A DNA stretch of 64,000 nucleotides from NCBI RefSeq assembly GCF_963675165.1, contig NC_087389.1, positions 964,001-1,028,000 on the forward strand, written 5' to 3'. The position numbers and the translations under genes are program-made. This DNA comes from Halichondria panicea (Eukaryota > Porifera > Demospongiae > Suberitida > Halichondriidae). Shown piece after piece: positions 48,888-61,100 of this stretch; the first letter of the stretch is position 1, and each line of letters begins with the position of its first letter. Below the pieces are notes generated by a model. It was given only the letters and a program-made list of their open reading frames with translations. It was not told the origin of the DNA and searched no databases.

Positions 48888-49207
48888 ATTACTATAAAGC
48901 TTTCTCGCTAAGCTTTAATCCAGCTTTACCCCAGCGTTTTCTTTCTTGCTTTGATTTCAAAATTTCGCACACACCTTTGCAAAGCAAAGCTGCGTAATTA
49001 GTACCACCTATAATTAGAACAGTACATTTAATTATTCAACATAAAAAAAAAGCATATAATATACAAATATTTATAAACAGCATACATGTAGCACAAATAA
49101 AATATAGCACTAATAAGTTCAGTCTTTCTCTCAAGAGCACAACCAAATCAAATCTGCATTGCTCCACATTATATCACCACAGCGGGAGTCACTTTGTGTC
49201 CACTCGG
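48888..49207. other. Gap between PKA-R (5') and UPF2 (3')
   Basis: 320 bp; AT-rich with an A8 tract near 49045. It contains the PKA-R promoter and the UPF2 3' end. No coding or repeat structure is seen. Confidence 0.4.
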
Positions 49208-52200
49208 TCAATATTCTTGATGGTCTTGTTCCTTTCGTGCCGCCTCATGCCAATTCCTCTGACCAGTACCACCCCTCCCTCCTCCACCAGTACCGCCCCT
49301 CCCTCCTCCACCAGTACCGCCCCTCCCTCCTCCACCTCTTCCTCTTCCCCTTCCCCTGCCTCTCCCTCGGCTATCACCACGATATCGACTATCAACACCA
49401 CGATTGTCGTATCTCTGTTCTCGGTGCTCCCTCTGAGGAATTGCTTGCTGTGGTTGTTGTTGCTTCATTGATGGATTAGAGGGGGGCTTCTTGATAGTGA
49501 TAGGCTCTGCTGACTTCTTTGGTTGCTTTAATCTGCCATGGAGCTTCATAGCTGTTTCGGCAATCATAGCTGCAGAAGATCAAAGCAATGAGAATGTGAA
49601 ACCAATGGGTATATGTACATCTACAAACAGAACACTATGATACCTTGTACATACAGTACATGTACAGTCTATAGCTCCCCCACTCACACTGATAGGCTTC
49701 CTCCTCTTGTTTTCGCTCATAGTTAAGTACCAACTCTTTCATTTGTTTGTGTTCGTCGTGTCGTGCCTCTCTGCCCTCCATTAGTCCAGCAGTCAGCCCT
49801 GACTCCACCGGGATCTTGAGCTCCTTCAGCTGTACACAAAGTAAACACACATCAATGAAAGATCAGCTTTTACACTAGCTAATAATCACAGATATAAATG
49901 TGTCAAAATAAGCATTTGCTCAACTCAACAAGTGATATAGTATGCATACGCCTAACCTGTTGTTTATTTCCTTTCTTTGTCATCAGTTTAAATGTCATTT
50001 TCAACTCCCCTCCCTCATGATAAAGAGGCGCTGCATTCAAAGCCAGATAATAAGCAACGAACCAGATATACACAGCAAGAACAGCTCACCAGTCGTCACT
50101 TTGGTTCCTCCCCCTTTTAGGTGTAGTGGGATGGCAGCCTCCACTGTTGTTCCTCCTTTGACCCCCACGGACACACTGTCATCAATCATGAGTTTGTCAA
50201 GAGTGGACAAAAAGTCATCGTCCTCGTGGCAAGAGATCAATTTGGGCCCAGCTGTTATTGTCTCCTACAGTTTGGTGTGTGTGTGTGTGTGCAGTAGCTA
50301 TATACACTGTCCGTAAAAGTACATAACATGTGTTTATTTACCTCTTCAAACATTTTAGCTGAGTCCACGCCGGAAGGCTCGTCCTCATCGTCCTCATCTT
50401 TATCTTCCTCCTCCTCCTCCTCTTCCTCTGATCGACCACGCCCGCCTCCCCTCTCCTCTTCTTCATCATCTCCTTCCTCCTCCATATCCTGACTGTGCCC
50501 TACAAGTACATACATGTACAACATTCCAAAACAGAGAAAATATTTGCCTTCTTACATAGTTAGATTGCTAGACTCATTCACTTAGTCTCAAAAACGACTG
50601 CAGACATAATATACTCTATGGCTATAATAAACCAATCTACATGTACTCTTGCTGTACACACATTGCCACAATGCAGTGTCCTCAAACTCACCAATTTTGT
50701 CTTTGAATTTCGCCTCCAGTGCAAGAGCAGCCTCGTGTGCCTCTAATGGTGTCTCGTACACCTCCAGGTCTGGTCGCAGCATCTCCAAACAGTCAGCCAC
50801 CAGATGCTCCACCTCCAGGGGGAGGGGTTGACGCTTGCTGAACAGGTAGCACTGGAAGAAGACCAGGTAGGTGTCCAAGCGCTTTTTAGCACTACCTCGA
50901 TCGAAATACACGCCGCAAGTGTCCAACAGGAGGCAAATGAGACGCACTCTAAAATAGGAGCCTTGTGGATCAAGAGGAGAGGGGCTCCCTGGAGTAAAAA
51001 GAGAATTAGAAGAACTATTTTCACATAAATCATCGGTAAATACATTACATGTGCAAGTAAAGGCCCTATAGAATTATATGGCGGCTTCTATAATGTACAC
51101 TGTACAGTACCACCTACCGTCAGGGTGGGCTCCAAAGGATAGAAGCAGGTAGAGCGTACGAAATATGACATTGGACTCGACAAGCTGATAGTTGTAGAGC
51201 TCTCCAAGATATTTGAGAGTGCTGACTCGGCGCTGGTTCAACTTGGGCAGGTTGAGTTCTAGACCTAACCGAATATCTTCCAGTACACCATCAACCACTC
51301 GCACACATGCATCCTCCTGTTTGTCAAAGAACAATTTGAAACAAATCCCCCACAAATATAAAAATAAAATATCATACATGTGATGGTTTTCTTAGAACCA
51401 AAGTGAAATATGCATTCTGTAGCTTACACCATTTTTATCTAATTTCTAGCCAACAAGATTTGGTACCTGATAAGACTTAAGGCCAGCCATTAGGTCGGCC
51501 ATGCAGTGAATGTTGTTGTACTTGACATTCCATATATGAGTGAGTCCAGTCACTGCCCACTGGTACACCTCCCCATCTCCCCATGGTAGCTTGCGCATTT
51601 GACGAAGAATCTGCAAACAGACAAAACCAATAAATTAATGTTGATCAATATACTGTAGTTGCTTCATGACTGTATAGCCATACATGTACATCACACACAC
51701 TCAGGTTCAAGTATCATGCCTCAGTGCACAAAGTACATGTACATACATGTAACATAATTATAACATAATTTTTATAACACTACACAATGTACATGTACAT
51801 GTAATATAATCATAGAAATTGATACAAACTCCACATAAATGCACAAAATTAAAAAGCAATATAACGGCAGTTTGCTAACACTAAATGTGGTATGTAACTC
51901 GATCTAGGATCTCCATGATTAAGGACAAAAACGAATTCCTCACTGTACATGTACATGTATGTACCTTCTCAATGCTGATCCTTGTGAGATCCTTGTAGAG
52001 GAGCTTCCTGATGTACTCCTGCATGGGGGGGAGTTTCTCGTGGACCATCTGTGAAGTCACCGGGGGATTGGCATAGTAGAGGGCATTCTCTACCAGGCCA
52101 ATTTGTCGAGGGTCCAAGTGCTGCACCTGCTTCTTACGAATCATGATTTGCTACACAGGGGAAGGATCATATGATGAAAGATATAGCAGACCACACACTA

Positions 52201-55200
52201 ATATCTCTGTACAGAACATGTAGCTACTGGATACAGTTGTGTGACAATAAGCGAGATTGAATCAAACACAGTCACACCCACCAGGAGAGCCTTTGCTCTG
52301 AGATGGGAGTCTGGGGATCGGAGTAGGAAGCGACCGCAATGCTCAATGAACAGACACGCCATTTCCAGGTTGTGGTGAGTGAAATTGTGCAATAAAATCT
52401 GCAGCAAAACAAACAATCAACCACATACCATTAGTAGTACAGTACACTGGTACTTAGCAGGTTTAATACACGTGGTGCAATCGTGCAGCCAAGTGTTGAC
52501 TCACTGTTATACACTTCATCGTCTCAATCATGGGGCACATTCCGAACTTGGTAAGCTCAGCTGAGAGGAGATGATAATATCATAATGACAATTGTTATAA
52601 GTGGTGTACGTACCAATAAATCTGACATTCTTGAGCTTGGAGTCAATCCGAGTCTGGTCTTTCTTGTAGACCTGGAATCGTAAATCTTTGATGAGCATTT
52701 CCACCAGGAGGGGAGTGATGTCATCCAGACACTGATGGAGGGTGGCGGCCAGGCGGGCATAGAACGGGATCAAATCCATACTGCAAACAAAATACGTAAC
52801 ATACAGCTTATACTTCTCAGACAATAATTATAACTGCAACTTTAGCCAGCACAGAATGTACCACTGTACATGTATAATAAAAGTAGAAATATGAGGCATA
52901 ATCTAAACTACTACTTTCTCTGAAAACGGGCCATAAAACACCTAGGGAACAGATGTACATGCACGTACATTCTAATGCTATACAAGACCTAAAAGAGTGA
53001 CTCACCGATTTCTCTCCACCATGAACAGAGTTTTGGCCAGCTTCCGTCTGTTCAGCTTGGTATTCAGGCTCATACAAAACTCCACTGCATACTCATCCAC
53101 AAACTTCCTGTTCATCAGTCTGGGGAGCCTGCAAGTAAAGGAGGCAAAAAAAAATAATCAAAACAATGTAACTATTTCACATAAACATAAACTGTTAATA
53201 GCAATGAGCTAACCTACATGTAAATGGAGGAAGTATACGTTTAGCCCTAGCCCTTACCTGACTAAGAACTCGTCCAAGAGTACCCCACTTGAAGTCTCCG
53301 CCCCCTGCCCACCTCCTATCTCCTCCTCCGGCTCTTCTGGGGTGCTCATGTCCTCCTCTAGTGCAAGTGCCTCTGTGTCCTTGATCATCTGCTCCAAAAG
53401 CTCATCTTCATCTAAACACACACACAAACGACTCTAACTGTATGGAAATCTCTATATTATAGCGAGTTAGCATTATTACACCTCGGTGCGCATGCGCAAG
53501 CGAGGTATACGGTAGTGTGTTTGTGTGTGTGGGTGTGTGTAGACTGCTATAGCTGCTCAGATCAATGAACTGCAAGTAAGAGTTTCTATAGGCTTCTAGT
53601 CATGTTTCTTGGATTTTAATTCGTGGATTTGTAAAATAATGCTTTACTTTATTCTGTTCGCACAAACGTTTATATTTAACCCTAGAGATACGCTATACTT
53701 ATGAGTTAGCCTCCCTGGGATTCTTAAACTTAGTAGATCTAGATATATCTCATCGCATGTACGTTTTTTGCTTTGATAAAGATGACCTTTACCAGTTATT
53801 CTTTCTAGTGTAGTGGCTAGGATGCTTGACTAGTAAGCAGGAGTTCTGGGTTTTAATCCAGGTAATGTAATTCTCTTTAATTAACAGTAAATGATTATGT
53901 AAGCATAAATTAATCCTTTATTTCTCGACGAAGGCTATTAGCCCAGTGGGTAAGCTACTTGACCAAGTGTACCTCTCTGTAGTCGTCCCGGGTTCTATAC
54001 CCTGCTGTATCAATTGTTTATTCAATTGAGTGATTAACCTACACCATGTGGTTAAATCTCCCATGGTGGCCAGAGTGCTGGGGCCTAGTGTGTCAAAGGT
54101 TAGTCTCACTTCCTGCAGCAGAGTTATCTGGGTCGGCAAATGAGAGAGACTTGGAAGCTTACTAGTACTTGTACTAACTCTGGGTGGTCCCTCGTTTATA
54201 TACAAAAACTATAACAGCTTTTAGCTTTTAGCCACACGTCGGTTCCTTGGAAAGCTTACAAATACAGTACACCCTGGATCCCCTCGTCTTTTGAAATAAT
54301 ATTTGCACAACTTAGTAGTTAGCTCTGCACTGGAACGCTACATGTAGCTATTGGTAGCAAAGAGTCAGAAAAGAGCTGGACTATTTCATGAGCTTGCCAT
54401 TACTCTAAACTTTCAGCATCCCTCTTAGCAACACATTCTTTTGACGGTACAGCTAGCTATTCAATTTAATTGTACTGTACATGCATGTGTGTACAGTAGA
54501 ACCTCGATTATCCGGACACCTTGGTTCCAGAAGCAGGCTGGATAAGTGAATATGCCGGATAATCGAATAGATAAACCACGCCTTGATCCACCCACTTTAT
54601 TGATAAACAGCAGTGCCGCATGGTTGTCTGCGCATGCGCAGAAGATAAGCAGGCATGTCTCCATGGTAACAGCTGCAACGCGCATGCGCGTTTGAGGGAC
54701 ACGCCCATTTTCTGATCTGATAACAAGAAAACTGCCAAGCCGGATAATCGAGGTTCCGGATAATCGAGGGCCGGATAATCGAGGTTCTACTGTATTTAAT
54801 GATAATACTGTAGCTTCATTGCCATAAAGCTTTGGCGCTTCCATCGAAGCGCATTATCAGCACCCGCGGTGCTCTCATTCTAATGGGAAACAAAAAACCG
54901 CCCATTTACAAGGCTAACAACTGTATTACTAGTACAAAAATGTGTCGAATATTACAGATGGAGAGCACTAGTATGTGGTGGTTCGTGTTCTTACCTTGCT
55001 CCTCTGTTGGTTCCGAGTCTTTAGCATCAGTGTCTTCACCACCATCAGTGGCCTCCTCGGTGTCACCACCAGTGGCTTTATCATCACTCTCTTCAGCAGA
55101 CTCAGAGCTTTTCTTCTTTCTGCCTTCAAATAGGATCTGCAATGTGGAGAGCCAACAAACAGTCTAAAACTTAATTTTATATTTCAAGCAACTTCTGAGA

Positions 55201-57641
55201 GACACATGCAAACTGCAATCAATGCACAGTACCACTACGATAACAAGACTGAGTGCTTACAACTGGAGGGCTGAGTACTTACAGCTGGTACAAAGGGGGT
55301 GATGTCAGTGATGTTCTCGTAGAATGACCTGGCATCTTCATCCTCCCACAGGGAGTTGGGGTCAGAGTCCAGACCCTACAGAGGGGGGAGGGCGAGTAGA
55401 GGTAGTGGATTAGGGGAGGTAACAAGTGTGCAAACACAGCAGATACACATGGTTAAGATCATCACACTTAAAATTAAAATTAAAGGATAGCCATTACAAG
55501 CACCCCGCCAGCCTCCACACTAACTTGTACAGAATACAAACAATGTCAAGGCTACTGACCTCTGCACCAATAGTTGGGAACTGCAGCTCTATGGATATGT
55601 CTGAATCCTCTGGGGCCTTGTACTCTGGCAGGTCAGGCATGTCCTCATCAAGCACTTCCTGTGAGGGTGTAACATTTTAATCGGTCATTTGTAGCAATGC
55701 AAACACCAAGCGTATAAAAGCTACACATAATTATTCTAAACAACATAACTGTATACGGTAAAGATTGTCATACTAACAAGACAAATTTTACACTCACAGC
55801 CAAAGTGGAGGTGTTGGTGAGTAACTTGTCATATGTCTTCTGAGCTGCCTCATTCTCTGTTTGCCTCTCCTCATTGAGCTCTCCCTTGGAGAAGATGATG
55901 TCCCTGTTCCTACGCTCCCTCTTGTGCATAGCCTTGTGCTGGACCACCAGATGGTCCCTCACATGGTTGAAGTACTTACGGAAGAGCTCAAGAAACTCTT
56001 TCTGTTTTATCGCTGGAATCAACTGGAAATGAAATAGGGGAAAGAAAGTAACGCTACATGAAATCCAACAATGAAGCATTACACCATGTACAAAATCAGG
56101 ACTTTTATAAGCTACAAGCACATAAACTTCTACTAATTTTCATAAAGGCTGAGCATGTATAATCACGTATGTGTAATGTACCTACCAAAAGTTCAGTATA
56201 TATATACATGTATACATACCCTAGATATAGGTGGCTCAATCCCATACTTAGTGAGCAGTAGTCTCTGTTTCCTGGGTACTATACCAGCCAGGTCTTCAGC
56301 ACAATGACGGGCAAAGCTCACCACCACAGCCAGGAAAGAGTGGCCCTTACTGTCTGCCTTCATTATAGCAATGAGCATGTCAGTTAAGAGAGAGAGGCCT
56401 AGATCCTCGTTAATCACACCGGCTAGCACCAACTGGGTGAGTGGGTGTATTGTGTGGGTGGGTGAGTGGGTGTGTACGCGTGTGTGGGTGTGGGTGAGGG
56501 AGTATAAGAGATGCTTCAAAGGCTGGGGAAATGTGAACAAAAAGTTTGTTAGGTCTTACCTCCCCCATGAGACGCAGTCCAATTCTGTATTTGGATATTA
56601 CCGCAGACTGTAAAAATATACAAACAATCATTTCGACACCAACTTCTAGTTGCATGTACAGACCTTGTCATCATCTTTCCCAATACCAGTTGAGTAGATC
56701 TTCTGAAGGTGATCAAAGAGGTGACTAGAGAACTCATCGTACCTCTGATGCAGCTCAGAGCTCAAGTGTACAGCACAGCCCACATCAGCCAGCTGTATCC
56801 CCAAGGGAACCAAGGGATGATACCATAATCACATACACTCCCACAGACACTATAATTGACCACATACCTTCAGTTTTGCTTCAGCTATGTTCGTGGCCTG
56901 CATGTTATATAATACAACACATGTGTGTTAGTCAGCCTCTACAAAATGTTGTGCTCTTACAGTTTCTTCGATGTACTTTGTGAGATTTAGGCCTTTGAGG
57001 TCAGAGGTCAAACTAGTCCTCTGTTGCTCAGTCAGAGTACGCTGATTGGATTGGAATCGATAAAAGAAGCATAAAAATAAAACCTGAGTACATTATGACA
57101 AGAAATGGAGGCACTAAAGAGTTGTGAGCAAATTAAACTACACCTGATGGCCATCGCCCACACACTACGTACCAATTTCCTAACAAAGGTTGAGTTCTTC
57201 TTGACAGAGCTGTCCAGTTTCCGTAGCTTCTCCTCTGCCTGTCTGAGAGGACCCGGACTCCTGTTGGCCCTCTGTGCCTCCTGCTTGTCTGCCGCCTTCC
57301 TCCTTGCCTCCAGACCCAGCTGATGGGCCTGAGCCTGAGTGGTAGGAATAGGTTAGAGCATCAGGGATAATCAAAGTGTGTATACCTTCTCTTCTTCACG
57401 CTTCTTAGCTTGTCCTTCATCTACTTCTAGGTCTTCCTGCATATAGAAACAAACATGACGCGACGTACGACACTCTAATATAAGCCCCACTTGGACATTT
57501 CGCCTAAACGCGTACGCACAACATAAATGCATTTGTTTTGTAAAATACAATCATACTTAGCTAATTTTAACAAACCAAAGTCTTAAGTATTAAGCAAACC
57601 TCTTTATCTTTCTTGCTCATAGAGGAGGTGTGTTCAGCCAT
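49208..57641 (-). CDS. UPF2: UPF2, nonsense-mediated decay adaptor (26 exons, 1215 aa)
   Basis: Exons: 57641-57600, 57436-57386, 57334-57173, 57041-56961, 56897-56868, 56792-56664, 56607-56560, 56432-56220, 56022-55798, 55658-55560, 55375-55283, 55136-54995, 53411-53258, 53128-53006, 52780-52614, 52560-52505, 52398-52282, 52150-51965, 51610-51467, 51316-51118, 50988-50692, 50499-50342, 50264-50090, 50009-49957, 49829-49688, 49569-49208. Three MIF4G domains are apparent (about residues 85-310, 490-700 and 705-920). Diagnostic blocks are PPISR/LIPAIKQKEFLELF, HLDPRQIGLVENALYYANPP, RQMRKLPWGDGEVYQWAV and VVDGVLEDIRLGLELN. An acidic stretch and the UPF1-binding region (MTFKLMTKKGNKQQLKELKI) follow. 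UPF2 bridges UPF1 and UPF3 at exon-junction complexes. The last ~45 residues are an RGG-rich tail with a repeated GGGGRGGT unit, an extension not typical of vertebrate UPF2. Intron 12 (1.6 kb) holds a MITE and tRNA-like repeats. Confidence 0.95.
49255..49345. repeat. In-frame 24-bp tandem repeat inside the UPF2 coding end
   Basis: Three copies of a CCTCCACCAGTACCGCCCCT unit (24 bp with its CCCT tail, forward strand) encode the repeated GGGGRGGT of the C-terminal tail. The period is a multiple of three, so copy-number change would keep the frame. Confidence 0.9.
53803..54190. repeat. tRNA-like, probably SINE-derived segments (UPF2 intron 12)
   Basis: 53803-53866 has a degenerate A-box (TAGTGGCTAGG) and a B-box-like GGGTTTTAATCC. 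53931-54010 has a good A-box (TAGCCCAGTGG) and a B-box-like GGGTTCTATACCC at tRNA-like spacing. Neither closes a convincing cloverleaf with an acceptor stem, so they look like tRNA-derived SINE heads or tRNA relics rather than functional tRNA genes. Confidence 0.5.
54494..54792. mobile_element. Tigger/pogo-like MITE E (UPF2 intron 12)
   Basis: 299 bp, ends CAGTAGAACCTCGATTATCC and the inverted GGATAATCGAGGTTCTACTG, with TA duplicated on both sides (54492-54493 and 54793-54794). The 3' arm contains the CCGGATAATCGAGG motif twice. No transposase. Confidence 0.9.
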
Positions 57642-57746
57642 TATGAACTTTGTACTCGACTTAGTACCTTGTGCTTCTTCAAGAAAGACAAGAAGGCCTT
57701 ACGAGGGCGGCTAAAATAGAACATACCAATAATTATGGGCATGGCG

Positions 57747-57974
57747 TACCGTATAGCGCGAAATTTTCGAGGGGCTTAATTTTCGCGGATTTCGTGGGTT
57801 AGAATCCTACACGAAAATTAAGTCCACGAAAATTGAATTACCTGCTATAGCATGCATAGATTTAAAGGCGTGGCTTCCGGTAAGCAGTCATTCCGCGAAC
57901 ATTGTGCAACGAAATAGCTTTTAGAGGCTAATCCACGAAATATAAGTGCCTCGAAAATTTCGCGCTATACGGTA
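57747..57974. mobile_element. MITE family A, copy 3 (between UPF2 and the PI3K gene)
   Basis: 228 bp, ends TACCGTATAGCGCGAAATTT and the inverted AATTTCGCGCTATACGGTA. An internal TACCTGCTATAGC matches the termini of copy 1, so the element may be a nested or rearranged copy. It sits in the presumed shared promoter region, 106 bp from the UPF2 start codon. Confidence 0.85.
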
Positions 57975-58174
57975 TGTGTCAAGTTTTGACTCGAGGTAAG
58001 AGCGCCCATGTGGTTGTCTAGTGAGAGAGTGGGAGGGGATGGACTGAAAATTGATCTTGGCTGTAAAAACTAATTGTGCAAGATCAAGATGACAGAGTAT
58101 GTATAGCACTGAGTTTACCTAACTGCTAATTGCAGCTGCCTGCGTGTTTATCATACCTTAGCTAATACCTTAGT
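57975..58174. promoter_or_regulatory. Upstream region of the PI3K-like gene
   Basis: 200 bp between MITE copy 3 and the start codon. It must contain the promoter and leader unless an untranslated exon lies further upstream. No core motif can be named with confidence. Confidence 0.35.
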
Positions 58175-61100
58175 ATGGACTGTGCACAGTCTGCACAGAT
58201 GTCAGCTCAGACTGGTTGGCAAGCATCAACTATTGCACTCACCAGAGGTAGCTTTGCAACACAGTGCCTGCAGAGCTTCGTATCCAAGATGGGGTGAGTG
58301 TGCAGAGCCTCTCTTGAGCCTCTCTTGAGCTAGCTATAATCCTACCTCTAGCTAGTTTAATACCTTGAAACTGTGCACGTCATGTTATCCAAGAGCCGTG
58401 CTGTTGTTGATTATATTCTCTAGCTATGCAGTATAAACTGTGTAGTTGTTAGTGAAGTTGTTGTTTCACAGTGATTGTTCTTATTGTACAGAATCGACAT
58501 TCAAGTCGAGTATTGGGAGTACTCTGGAGCGCAAGGTATCTCCAAGGTGGACGAATGGACGATCACTGCAAAAAATGCATCACTTGAGCAAACCCTAAAG
58601 TCTAACAATCTCCTTGCTAAGGTTAGAGTGTATTACCAGAGTGTGTTTATTTGTTTAGCTACTGAAACCCTGTGGTGTGGTTGTTGTGTTGCTTTTCTCT
58701 CACGTATGTACAAAGGAAACCATAACATTTTTTTACAAAATCAACACTGCACTGCTATTGTTTTGTTTTCTGTGCAGAAGTTCCGTGAGTTATCGAAGGA
58801 CTTCACTGTACGATGCTATGCTGGAGACATAGAGGTAAAGTGGAGTGATGTCTATATTATAGTCACAGTCTGTGGGTTTTTAGCAAAGCACACTTGACAC
58901 TGCATAGTATTGTTATTCACATCACGGCAGTGTCAGGTTGGTACGATTTGGAAAACACTCCACTCCCAAGTGATAACTTTTTTGATAGTCTGATATTGGG
59001 AGTAGATATCACCATCCCTAAGCGCTAGAGATGTCTCATGAAAATGAACAGTTTGTTGTAATTTTAATTGTCAATCTTTCCCCCTCAGGGCAAAGAGATT
59101 GATATATCCCAGAAACCAGATGAGATTGAGTATGTCATTGATGCAGTGAGGAGCAGCTGCAAGCCAGTGATTATTCTCTGCAAAGAGTGAGTTTTCAATT
59201 TGCAAATGTTTTCCCTTAATGCTATTCGATACTGTTGTGTATGAGGCTAGTGTGTTGGCTGACATCACTTGATAGGCGGCTGCAAAGCTTCTTGGCTAGC
59301 TATGTTTCATGTTGGGATGTATTAATTATTTCATAGCTCAAGTCATTCTATCACCTAGAAGGAATTTATTATTGTATCTGAGTGGCTGGTTTCACATGGT
59401 GTTTATATACTATCGTCAAGCGGCAATGACATTTGATTGGTTTTGCTCATCTCCCACCTCCTGTGGCTAATGAGCAAGAAAATCACCTCCTGGCTTGTTG
59501 ACTTAAGCTCAATCATTTAGCTTCTGGGCAAATCTATGACACGCAGTATAACTCGTGTTTCACTATAATCCATATATTGGTAATTGCTCTATCCCATAAT
59601 GCCATCTTCTCACCTCCTAACTGCAGGCCATTGCAAAATGAGAAGAGGAGCTCGGATGATGACACTGATGAACAGGAGATGGTGGGCTACACTGGGCGCA
59701 CAGCCAGTGGTATGGTCAAAAAGATGCTCAACCTTCGTTCTCGTAGCAACTCGACCGTTTCTGGTTCGGACGAAGACCACTCTCCCATGATGATGAACGG
59801 GTCTCTCACACCAGTAATGGGCACACCCGTCCACTCCAGTAAGTCAACCCTCAAGCAGTCACGGTCCCTGACCAGGATCAACAAACTGAGAGTGCACTCT
59901 GAGATGTATCCTCATAGCGATGAGCTGGTGATGTCCAACGAGAATGTGCAGCTGGGGAGTGAAGGTATGGGGATCTGTTACAGTGATACTTGTACTTGAA
60001 GTGAAAGCTGGCTAACTATCTTGTTATGGTGAATCATGTTATAGGCTAACTGTGCAAGCTCATGAGGCTAGCCTCCTTTTAACAGATTAGAGGTATGTTA
60101 GCTGTAAACCACCTTACCTTCCCTTATGTAGGTGAAGAGGTTGGTAGTGACACAGAGTCGACCTGCTCCTCACACAACTCCTCTGCTGCCTCAGGTGGTA
60201 GCGAGACTCATGAGGAGACCACCTCCCCTAATTCCATTCGCCAAGAGACGATCTACAGGGAACCAAAGGTACACCCTCTTCCATACGATCACAAAGACAA
60301 GTACAGAACGCTTCAGCTTAAGCCAAGAGGAGGCAAGGACAGGTTTTCTAAGAGGAAGTGGCAATTTGGGAGACGAAAGAGTAGACCAGAGACGACCCTT
60401 GATATCAGTGCTCCATCTCTTCCAGGCCCTGTCGTCGTGGGCGATAGCTCACCGTGCAAGATTACTCGTCAACGACCGTCCGCTATGAGGGGCAAGAGAA
60501 AAAGCAAGGAGATGATTCAAGCCACTATTCCCGAGTGCTCCTACTCATTTGAAATCACCTCTGTAAACGTGATATTTCGAGGGGGCTCCAAGATGGCGGT
60601 GTCATGCAGAGGTAGGCATGTATATTATAGTCATGCTTCAATTAGTACGTACAGTACGTAGTAGTTTGTGATTGGCATGTGCTTTTCTAGCAGCTAGCAA
60701 TGACATTACAGTAGATATATTTATGTGTTGAATAGCAACTGATATATATTATTATTATAATACATATGATTGCATGGCTGTAGCCTCCACGGAATGACTT
60801 TGTCCGTGGTATACTTAGTGTCTGGAAGCTAGGGTTTTTTTATTTCACGTTTGCATGAGCTATGTATGAAATGTTAGTTTGTTATACTTGCTAGTGTAGT
60901 GTACAATATTATGGTATCTTCTCATTCACACAGAATTCAATACAATTATGGAACTGAAAGGAGCCATTGCCAAGCAACTCAAGTAAGTATGTACACGCTG
61001 TGTTACTTGTGTTCCTGCCCACCCTCACACCTTGGATACAATGTAGAGAGCTCTGTATACACCCACTCTTTAACAAATTCGTCCCCGTAGTTACCTGAGT

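Noticed and set aside
49189-49479. Plus-strand Pro/Ser/Thr-rich open frames over the UPF2 tail
   Set aside because: Antisense shadows of the RGG-encoding repeat; the minus-strand frame continues UPF2 with correct phase and ends in a stop.
53803-54010. Functional tRNA genes
   Set aside because: Boxes are present but acceptor and anticodon stems do not pair convincingly; better treated as SINE or relic.
57747-57974. Dedicated promoter element of UPF2/PI3K
   Set aside because: The inverted ends identify it as a MITE copy found elsewhere in introns, though it could still influence transcription.
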